In this document: piece after piece, positions 1 to 4,773 of the stretch | How positions within the stretch are numbered: position 1 is the stretch's first letter | Layout of the letters: every line of letters begins with the position of its first letter | Notes under the pieces: generated by a model | What the model saw: only the letters and a program-made list of their open reading frames with translations | Databases searched by the model: none | What the model was told of the DNA's origin: nothing | Translations under genes and position numbers: made by a program | Assembly (NCBI GenBank): GCA_022573485.1 | Contig: JACZTW010000213.1 | Span: 1-6,779 of the forward strand | Length of the DNA: 6,779 nt | Origin: Planctomycetota bacterium | Lineage (GTDB): Bacteria > Planctomycetota > Phycisphaerae > UBA1845 > CAIVHJ01 | Direction of reading: 5' to 3'

Positions 1-40
1 AGCCGGGACGACGCCGGCGGCGACCTTGCTGCGGGAGATT

Positions 41-60
41 GCGGACCGGGGACGGTCCGC
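41..60. other. Perfect 8-bp stem-loop with GGGA loop
   Basis: GCGGACCG pairs with CGGTCCGC across a 4-base GGGA loop, which has the GNRA form when read on the plus strand. There is no T-run on either side, so it is not a standard intrinsic terminator. It could be an RNA structure, or a 3'-end stabilising hairpin for the minus-strand cassette that ends at 248. Confidence 0.5.
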
Positions 61-97
61 CTCGCCGGATTGCACGGTCGCCCGAGACTCAGCGAGA

Positions 98-115
98 CGC
101 CGCGTCCCCGCGGCG
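98..115. other. Perfect 7-bp stem-loop with TCCC loop
   Basis: CGCCGCG pairs with CGCGGCG across TCCC. Read on the minus strand the loop is GGGA, the same loop that the neighbouring hairpin shows on the plus strand. No T-tract follows. The role is unknown. In GC-rich DNA some such hairpins arise by chance. Confidence 0.4.
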
Positions 116-247
116 AACTTCCCGCCGCGCTGCCCGGCATCGCTCCCTGGTCAAGCTGATCCCCGACCTGACAGCTCAGTGAGCGAGACCTACGGACGCC
201 GAGAACGCCCGGCATGACGCGCAAGGATATGGTCGTGCAAAGCGTGA

Positions 248-1099
248 CTATTCCTTATCGCTGTCCAGGGCCTTGTTGGGCTCTTCTTCTCGTTTTACTT
301 GCTCTTCGGAGTACCAGATCAATTCAAGTGTCATGTCCGGCGCCGCTTCACGGATCACGGGCGTGGGATATGGGTCGTTCAAACTCACAACCCAGGTGTC
401 CGTGCCCACAGTAAACATAAGAAGAGTGTAACGGGACGCCACCTCAAGAACTCGGCACTGATAGCAAAGTACTTCTTCCACGACGCCGTCGGCATCGACA
501 AATCGCCGCCTCAGATCCCTGAGTGTTCCTGTGTTGCCATGAAAGATAGGCCAGAGCTCGACTCCATCACCAAACCGAGAAAATCTGCGGGCCTTGTCGA
601 AAGCAGGGGAGCGAGCGAGCCTTCTATCATCGAGGCACAGGAGTTCAACGCCGATTTTGCACAAGAAACGTCCCATCAGCGACAGAACAAGCCGCGTGAA
701 GACGAATGTGAACTGGGTGCGCGTACCGTCCAAGATTCCCCGGATCATCTCGTCATCGTTGATATCAACGGAAACCGTGTGGTCTTCATGACACGCAAAT
801 CCGAGTAAGTTATCGTGCAGTTCATGCACAGAAGCGAGTCGTCCTTTCTCCTGCTTTGGTTGGCTCAGATCAACATGCGGCAGTGCACCATGCTTCGTGC
901 GTATCCCGAGAAACGTTCGCCAAAACGCGATGGGCGTCTTGCCGAGCACGAACTTCTCCACCTTGGTGCCGAAGTACTGGTTACACTTGTCGCAGACTTC
1001 ATTCCGGAGGATCAGGTTATCGTTCCCCAATGCCTCCGGAATAATGTGTTCCGGCTTTGTGAACGGGCCGCTCGCAGTACAAAAGAGGCAGTTACTCAT
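248..1099 (-). CDS. HNH endonuclease-domain protein, third gene of the restriction cassette
   Basis: This 283-residue protein has an N-terminal HNH (HNH_5-like) zinc-bound nuclease module. Visible motifs are a Cys pair C4-x2-C7, EHIIP at 17-21 giving the catalytic-type His18, and VCDKCNQYFG at 35-44 giving the second Cys pair C36/C39 and Asn40. The rest (about 50-283) is not a domain I recognise, is soluble with no membrane segment, and may recognise DNA or a partner. The ATG is fixed because an in-frame TGA lies two codons upstream (1105-1103). No Shine-Dalgarno is evident. The gene follows the methyltransferase on the same strand after 55 bp, so co-transcription is likely. HNH proteins can be restriction nucleases, nicking or repair enzymes, or homing-type nucleases, and the sequence does not decide which. 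The HNH module call is firm; the role in the cassette is inferred. Confidence 0.85.
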   Translation of the reverse strand: MSNCLFCTASGPFTKPEHIIPEALGNDNLILRNEVCDKCNQYFGTKVEKFVLGKTPIAFWRTFLGIRTKHGALPHVDLSQPKQEKGRLASVHELHDNLLGFACHEDHTVSVDINDDEMIRGILDGTRTQFTFVFTRLVLSLMGRFLCKIGVELLCLDDRRLARSPAFDKARRFSRFGDGVELWPIFHGNTGTLRDLRRRFVDADGVVEEVLCYQCRVLEVASRYTLLMFTVGTDTWVVSLNDPYPTPVIREAAPDMTLELIWYSEEQVKREEEPNKALDSDKE

Positions 1100-1112
1100 G
1101 TTTCAGCCAAAG

Positions 1113-1126
1113 GCCAACGTATTGGC
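1113..1126 (-). other. Small intercistronic hairpin before the HNH gene
   Basis: GCCAA and TTGGC form a perfect 5-bp stem around a 4-base loop in the 55-bp gap between the methyltransferase stop and the HNH start. On the minus strand it ends 13 bases before the HNH ATG, which itself lacks a clear ribosome site. It could mark an mRNA processing site or modulate translation of the HNH gene, or be chance. Confidence 0.3.
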
Positions 1127-1154
1127 GATCACGTGCGGCGCGCCGTGCGGCACC

Positions 1155-2696
1155 TCATGTTCCATGATATTTAGGCGACGACTCCCGAAAGAGCATCGAT
1201 TGATGACCTTGATCCGAGTAACGTATCATCTGCCGTTCCGCCAGCCGCCTCGCAATTGGTGTCCAGCGGTCGAGTTTCTTTGCGAGTGCATCCAAATCAA
1301 GAAGGTTCAGAAGCTTAGCTGTTATAGGCCGCTTCGAGTCCCAGAACACGAGCGACAACCAGAACTCCGTCGCGGCCGAAGAAGTAATCAGTTCGTAAAG
1401 AACATCGCACTCTTCTTCCGAGTCGCATGGAAACAAGTAGCATGTATCGTCGAACACAATCGGCCGTCCCGCGTAAGGGCCGATCTTAGAAAACCTGAGT
1501 TCCTTATAGAGTCCAGATATTGCCACCTTCCAGTTTGTAAACGAATAGGGGCCGACCCCGAATATTGAAAACGGGGGTCTCTTCTCGTAGATCGAGCTTC
1601 CGCGCTTGCTAAGGATGTCAGAGTGGGAGCGCAGGTACTTCCAGGCAAGCGGGGCACGGCGCTCAAGGTCAAGGGGCGACTCTTGCATGGATCGGTGAGG
1701 AATCAAGAGAAGCTTGCGTGGTTCGCGCCCGTGAACAACGTCGGAACTCTTCAGGAGAGGAAAAACAACGTCGGCTTCGATAGAAACATGCTCACCAAGA
1801 CCATTGATGAGAGTGCCCTGTTTCCGTGAGAGCTCAAACACCCGACTACAGTCGTGCTTGACGCCTGAACGCCATCCGATAAGCCCGTCGCAGCAGAGAA
1901 AGGAAAGACGGTCATATGCGTCAAGATCGGCCACGAGACGATCCTCGCGCATGGCAAAGCGCGACGAAGGCGTCGTTGAGCGCAAGGTCTCGTAGACATC
2001 GCATTCTGTCGAGCGTGAACCTGGCTTCAAGCGCACCACGAGCAAGCAGGCGTCAACCGAAGCACCGAACTCTTGAATGGCGTTGATTCGATAGACCTCG
2101 GCCGACTCAATCTGAGCGCGCTTGGCCCAGGAGAAGGAAAGGACTTTCCTGGCGACAGCGGTCTTGCAGAGAACGGCCATTGTCCCAACGCGGCCTTCCA
2201 GCCACCTCATGGTCTCACGCAGCATCCACTCGGAGATGTCGAAGTTAGAGCGGCCGGTGAGGGCATCGATTCCACGAAGACCGTCGATGTTAGCTTTTTG
2301 CGGAAGGTTCGCGCCTCCGAGTGATCCTACTGCGGCGTTGGTGACCCAGGGAGGGTTGCCAATTACAAGTATGGGATCGGGCAGCTCGGAGAGCACACCG
2401 TCCCAATTGACCTTGAAGAAGTCGCCGCACTCGACTCGCGCGTCCGGGTGATCGGCTACGGCTCCTAGGGAAACGTGCACATGATCCGGGTTGCAGTCGA
2501 AGCCCCGCACGACAGTCGCGCCGGGGAAGGCTTGGAGCGCGGCATCCAGGAATGCGCCTTTCCCGCAGGTGGGTTCCAGTACGGAGGAAGGTGACAGGTC
2601 TGTGTGCGCCAGCAGACTACAGACCTCACGGGCGAGACTAGGTGGGGTTTGAAAGTCCCCAAACTCGACCTTATAGCTCGCTTGTTTCGTGCTCAT
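1155..2696 (-). CDS. Type II N6-adenine DNA methyltransferase (gamma-type order)
   Basis: This 513-residue SAM-dependent enzyme should methylate adenine N6 in the target site of the partner endonuclease and so protect host DNA. Motifs run in the gamma order: GDFQTP at 13-18 (motif X-like), the SAM-binding loop VLEPTCGKGAFL at 39-50, GDFF at 91-94, and the catalytic NPPW at 114-117. The long C-terminal part after about residue 130 is where gamma enzymes carry target recognition, and its specificity cannot be read here. I chose the ATG at 2696, not an in-frame ATG 66 bases upstream, because it overlaps the endonuclease stop as ATGA, the usual sign of translational coupling, and because the family-like sequence starts just after it. 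The extra 22 residues of the longer form look like read-through of the upstream gene. Length suits a Type II gamma enzyme. The family call is firm; the target sequence is unknown. Confidence 0.93.
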   Translation of the reverse strand: MSTKQASYKVEFGDFQTPPSLAREVCSLLAHTDLSPSSVLEPTCGKGAFLDAALQAFPGATVVRGFDCNPDHVHVSLGAVADHPDARVECGDFFKVNWDGVLSELPDPILVIGNPPWVTNAAVGSLGGANLPQKANIDGLRGIDALTGRSNFDISEWMLRETMRWLEGRVGTMAVLCKTAVARKVLSFSWAKRAQIESAEVYRINAIQEFGASVDACLLVVRLKPGSRSTECDVYETLRSTTPSSRFAMREDRLVADLDAYDRLSFLCCDGLIGWRSGVKHDCSRVFELSRKQGTLINGLGEHVSIEADVVFPLLKSSDVVHGREPRKLLLIPHRSMQESPLDLERRAPLAWKYLRSHSDILSKRGSSIYEKRPPFSIFGVGPYSFTNWKVAISGLYKELRFSKIGPYAGRPIVFDDTCYLFPCDSEEECDVLYELITSSAATEFWLSLVFWDSKRPITAKLLNLLDLDALAKKLDRWTPIARRLAERQMIRYSDQGHQSMLFRESSPKYHGT

Positions 2697-3343
2697 TTGA
2701 TGCGAACGACCCCTGGCACTGCGCCCGCCTTGTCGATCACTCGCTGGTATTGCAGCCGCCATTGCAAGGCATTGGAGATTGTGAGGTATCCGATCTGAGG
2801 GTGTTTCTCCAGTAAATCATCAGCAATTTGGGAAGCTTCGATTTCTTCAATTGGGAGCATCTTGTCGCTCATGAATGCGATCAGGTCGTCCTTGTTTCCG
2901 TCATTGTTGAGGATGCTGTTGAGTCCCGTGGTCATCTGGAAATCGGCAGTGCGCGCCGCTTCCACGAAGATCACGTGGAGTATGTCCAGCCGGGCCGTTG
3001 AGTTCTCGGGATTGTCCGTCTTCTCGTAGACGAAGATCAAAAGGGAATAGCCCAATCCGTAGATCTTCTGGCGTGCGGACTTGTACGGGCAGGAAGACTG
3101 CGGCTGCTTGATGCTGGTGACCTTCATGTCCACGCCCAGCCCGGGAAAATCGATACCCTTCGCAGAGGATCCCTCCTCGTACTCGTACTTTCCGTGGAGG
3201 CAGGCCTGAAACTTGTGCTCAAAATACGTACCCACAGTCTTCCCGTTGTCGACGCCGAAGAGCGTAGGTTCATCGTGGCTGGATTCGATGCCCGCGAACG
3301 TCTTCGCTTCACTCTTGAGGAATTCCACCGTCAAATCAGGCAT
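2693..3343 (-). CDS. Type II restriction endonuclease, PD-(D/E)XK type
   Basis: This 216-residue protein is the likely cleaving partner of the adjacent methyltransferase. The catalytic core reads GID65FP, then seven residues on VD72-M-K74, the D...DxK arrangement of the PD-(D/E)XK nuclease fold. Glu42 in the preceding helix segment (YFEHKF) could complete the metal site. The stretch after it (KVTSIKQPQSS, about 74-84, then SARQKIYGLGYSLL) and the C-terminal GYLTISNALQWRLQY (185-199) look strongly conserved in style, as in a defined restriction enzyme family that I cannot name. The ATG is fixed: an in-frame TGA sits directly before it and AAGGAG lies 8 bases upstream. It is the first gene of the cassette, so nuclease is made before methylase, an order that normally needs regulation. 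Nuclease identity rests on motif plus context; the recognition sequence is unknown. Confidence 0.85.
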   Translation of the reverse strand: MPDLTVEFLKSEAKTFAGIESSHDEPTLFGVDNGKTVGTYFEHKFQACLHGKYEYEEGSSAKGIDFPGLGVDMKVTSIKQPQSSCPYKSARQKIYGLGYSLLIFVYEKTDNPENSTARLDILHVIFVEAARTADFQMTTGLNSILNNDGNKDDLIAFMSDKMLPIEEIEASQIADDLLEKHPQIGYLTISNALQWRLQYQRVIDKAGAVPGVVRIK

Positions 3344-3351
3344 TCATGATT

Positions 3352-3357
3352 CTCCTT
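3352..3357 (-). promoter_or_regulatory. Strong Shine-Dalgarno for the endonuclease gene
   Basis: AAGGAG on the minus strand sits 8 bases before the ATG at 3343. A second, out-of-frame ATG at 3347 lies inside this spacing, and its own reading would be different, so the spacing favours the downstream ATG. Confidence 0.8.
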
Positions 3358-3383
3358 CCGCCGCCTGACAATAATCAGCTTGA

Positions 3384-3400
3384 TCCGCATAACATGCGGA
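3384..3400. promoter_or_regulatory. 17-bp perfect palindrome, candidate operator of the restriction cassette
   Basis: TCCGCAT and ATGCGGA form a perfect 7-bp inverted repeat around a 3-bp AAC centre, 41 bp upstream of the endonuclease start. Size and symmetry fit a dimeric repressor site. It lies in the leader or promoter region of an operon whose first gene encodes the nuclease, where tight control would be expected. No controller (C) gene is present in the window, and I could not fit a convincing -35/-10 pair around it. It could also fold as a short RNA hairpin in the leader. Confidence 0.5.
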
Positions 3401-3652
3401 ACTTTGGTTTCCTGTCCGCACAACACGCCTCTGGATCGTCTGCCACAGGGGCGCTAAGGGAGCGTAACATGGGTCGGTGGCCGCTGCAACGCCGGTGGGC
3501 CCGACACTCGGATCGTGCGGCGAAGAAGCCCGTAGTGCATGATCACAGTGTCCCGGGGTTTCCCAGGCGCGCTATTGCGACCATTCAGTCGGCGATCGGG
3601 GGGCAAGTTATACCAATAGGTCAAGCCTCCGCGCCTGTGGTGCGCGCTGGGA

Positions 3653-3687
3653 GAATTATGAATGATGAAGTATGAATTATGAAAGAA
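3653..3687. repeat. Heptamer tandem repeat tract, GAATTAT type
   Basis: Five consecutive 7-bp units: GAATTAT, GAATGAT, GAAGTAT, GAATTAT, GAAAGAA. GAATTATGAA recurs exactly 21 bp apart. The tract is in non-coding DNA and is more AT-rich than its surroundings. It is followed by two copies of a 10-bp unit (GGCGAAGTGT and GGCGAAACGT, 3691-3710). Confidence 0.85.
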
Positions 3688-3720
3688 GACGGCGAAGTGT
3701 GGCGAAACGTGTAGCGCCAA

Positions 3721-3765
3721 ACGAAGCCACCGCAGGCGAAAAAGCTCAGTGGCCGAACAAAGCCA
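3721..3765. repeat. Hairpin repeat element, copy 1
   Basis: This 45-bp stretch matches 3920-3964 at 34 of 45 positions without gaps. Its core (3726-3753) folds as a hairpin: GCCAC pairs with GTGGC, then one C/A mismatch, a G-C pair, a 2-base bulge, and GGC pairing with GCT through a G-T wobble around a GAAAAA loop. It resembles a REP-like intergenic element, but the family is not one I can name. Confidence 0.6.
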
Positions 3766-3807
3766 TTTAGCCGTAAACGCAAGGCCGGGAATGGGAAGGG
3801 GCTGAAA

Positions 3808-3866
3808 GGACGAAGTACAAAGTACGAAGGATGAAAGGGGATGGAGTGCGGATTGCGGAATGGGGA
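3808..3866. repeat. Heptamer tandem repeat tract, two unit types in one phase
   Basis: Units such as ACGAAGT, ACAAAGT, ACGAAGG and ATGAAAG pass into GTGCGGA, TTGCGGA and ATGGGGA. A GGA or GTA triplet recurs at 7-bp steps from 3808 to 3864 with one unit (3836) deviating. Two different repeat sequences therefore share one uninterrupted 7-bp phase. Confidence 0.75.
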
Positions 3867-3899
3867 TCAAGAGAAAGGAATCATGGTTCGACAGCAGGC

Positions 3900-3920
3900 G
3901 AATCACGGACCACGGTTCGA
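3900..3920. repeat. Short heptamer repeat, GAATCAC type
   Basis: GAATCAC, GGACCAC and GGTTCGA form three 7-bp units; the first two match the tract at 4753-4773 almost exactly. GGTTCGACA at 3914-3922 repeats an identical stretch at 3885-3893. It abuts copy 2 of the hairpin element. Confidence 0.6.
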
Positions 3921-3964
3921 CAAGCTCACCGCAAGCGCGAAAGCTCGGTGGCCAAACGAACCCA
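3920..3964. repeat. Hairpin repeat element, copy 2
   Basis: This is the second copy of the element at 3721, 199 bp away. The core at 3927-3950 pairs CACCG with CGGTG, has the same 2-base bulge, then AGC with GCT, around a GCGAAA loop. Relative to copy 1, the inner G-T wobble is an A-T pair and the C/A mismatch is a C-G pair, so pairing is kept although the sequence differs. Confidence 0.6.
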
Positions 3965-4103
3965 CGGGCTCACAAAATCCAGGCCGCGTTGGCGATGCGC
4001 GGGGCGTTGCCTCGTAAGGCGTATGGCGTGTGCCACTGCTCTTGAGCCGTGCTCGCGAATCCACTGCTCAAGAGCCCGCGCGGCGTGCGAATGTAAATCT
4101 CGG

Positions 4104-4132
4104 TTGACAAGTCACCCGATTGTGGCAAGTAT
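4104..4132 (+). promoter_or_regulatory. Possible sigma-70-type promoter of the lipoprotein gene
   Basis: An exact TTGACA (4104-4109) is followed after 17 bp by AAGTAT, a weak -10 with 3 of 6 consensus bases. It would start transcription near 4139, leaving a leader of under 20 bases that just includes the ribosome site. The -35 is good; the -10 and the very short leader make the call tentative. Confidence 0.35.
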
Positions 4133-4140
4133 TGCCTCGC

Positions 4141-4147
4141 AAGGAGG
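4141..4147 (+). promoter_or_regulatory. Strong Shine-Dalgarno of the lipoprotein gene
   Basis: AAGGAGG lies 9 bases before the ATG at 4157 and supports that start over the downstream in-frame Met at residue 3. Confidence 0.8.
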
Positions 4148-4156
4148 AACAAGGAC

Positions 4157-4603
4157 ATGCAGATGCAGACTTATTATGTGGTCATTGTTTCGGCTGGATT
4201 GCTCTCTCTGTTGTCCGGCTGCGGCGGGGGAATACTGAGCTGTAAGCCGGATGCCGGCGATCCGTTCCAGGGGCGCTGGGAAGAGCGCTCGTCCATTTCG
4301 TGCGAGGATGAGTCTGAGACCGAGGGCGTGATCGCGGAGATCATCTTCTGCCAGGGTGAGTTCGCCGTCACTTGGACGCCCTTTGAGACGTTCATTGACT
4401 ACTGGGGTGATTACTCACTGGATTCGGCGACCAACGAATTGACCATGACCGTGACGGGCGGCAATTTCATTCCCGACGATACCGACCTGACCGGCACGGT
4501 CGAGTTCCCAGCCGACGGCTCGATTATCCTGCGCGATATCTATCTCGGCACGAAGGAAGGTGAATCTCCACTCGAGCCTGCCTGCGGCCATGTCCTCGAA
4601 TAA
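4157..4603 (+). CDS. Small secreted lipoprotein of unknown function
   Basis: The 148-residue product starts with a short signal peptide: hydrophobic residues 5-20 followed by the lipobox LLSGC, so Cys22 would be lipidated after signal peptidase II cleavage and the protein anchored to a membrane facing the periplasm or exterior. The mature part (about 126 residues) is acidic and beta-rich in look, with GRWEE at 39-43 and a WTP...DYWGDYSL region at 73-88, vaguely like small lipocalin-type or calycin-like lipoproteins, but I would not assign a family. Four further cysteines (29, 49, 65, 143) could form two disulphides. It stands alone: repeat-filled spacer upstream, convergent phosphatase gene downstream. 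A strong ribosome site supports real expression. The lipoprotein call is firm; the function is unknown. Confidence 0.85.
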   Translation: MQMQTYYVVIVSAGLLSLLSGCGGGILSCKPDAGDPFQGRWEERSSISCEDESETEGVIAEIIFCQGEFAVTWTPFETFIDYWGDYSLDSATNELTMTVTGGNFIPDDTDLTGTVEFPADGSIILRDIYLGTKEGESPLEPACGHVLE

Positions 4604-4667
4604 CTCTATGCAAAAATTCGGGCGGCATCTCTCTCGTCCGCACAGTTCGACGCCGGGAGCGGGGGAA

Positions 4668-4695
4668 TTGCGGATTTCGGAATCCGGATTGGGGA
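4668..4695. repeat. Heptamer tandem repeat tract, TTGCGGA type
   Basis: Four units in exact 7-bp phase: TTGCGGA, TTTCGGA, ATCCGGA, TTGGGGA. The first unit is identical to one in the 3808-3866 tract. GGATT and AATCC inside it (4672-4685) can form a 5-bp stem, but there is no T-run, so it is a poor terminator. It lies between the convergent lipoprotein and phosphatase genes. Confidence 0.8.
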
Positions 4696-4752
4696 AACGG
4701 CTGCGTCCTGAAAATCGATGCCCGAAGTCTTAAGGCGGTGCGGCCACTTGCA

Positions 4753-4773
4753 GAATCACGAACCACGAATCAC
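4753..4773. repeat. Heptamer tandem repeat overlapping the phosphatase stop codon
   Basis: GAATCAC, GAACCAC, GAATCAC form three perfect-period units. The last unit contains TCA at 4770-4772, which is the TGA stop of the minus-strand phosphatase gene, so the tract reaches exactly to the end of the coding sequence. Confidence 0.8.

Larger units (their letters stand above)
1..247. other. GC-rich stretch with no assignable gene
   Basis: No protein family is recognisable on either strand. One plus-strand frame is open from the left edge to a stop at 215-217 and could be the tail of a gene starting outside the window, but its translation is rich in Arg, Pro, Ser and Ala, has no known motif, and the opposite strand is open as well (an ATG at 215 reading leftwards off the edge). 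Such double openness is common in GC-rich non-coding DNA. The region lies downstream of the minus-strand restriction cassette and holds two perfect stem-loops, so it may contain transcript 3' ends. Confidence 0.4.
3401..4103. other. About 700-bp spacer without a credible gene, rich in repeats
   Basis: Open frames exist on both strands but none has a recognisable family, ribosome site or consistent codon use, and several simply translate the repeats (for example the minus-strand frame over the 3653-3687 tract gives a run of His, Asn, Ser, Phe and Ile). What the stretch does hold is three heptamer repeat tracts, two copies of a hairpin element, and near its right end the promoter region of the lipoprotein gene. 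The part from 3401 to 3650 shows nothing I can name. Confidence 0.6.

Noticed and set aside
1..247. HNH-linked structured RNA (HEARO/omega-RNA type) beside the HNH gene
   Set aside because: Those RNAs accompany IscB-type proteins with split RuvC and HNH domains; this HNH protein has no RuvC motifs, and two hairpins alone are not enough.
299..808. 169-residue plus-strand open frame opposite the HNH gene
   Set aside because: It lies antisense to a gene with clear Cys/His motifs and shows no family features of its own.
3454..3906. 150-residue minus-strand open frame
   Set aside because: It translates the heptamer and hairpin repeats into a low-complexity Ser/His/Phe/Leu product, with no ribosome site and no family; a repeat artefact.
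3653..3964. Possible CRISPR array
   Set aside because: Repeats are 7 bp and directly adjacent, or a single pair 199 bp apart; there are no regular unique spacers and no cas genes.
3831..4238. 135-residue plus-strand open frame
   Set aside because: Arg- and Cys-rich product starting inside a repeat tract, overlapping the well-supported lipoprotein gene in another frame.
4672..4685. Terminator between the convergent lipoprotein and phosphatase genes
   Set aside because: The stem is only 5 bp, lacks a T-tract, and is a by-product of the TTGCGGA-type repeat.
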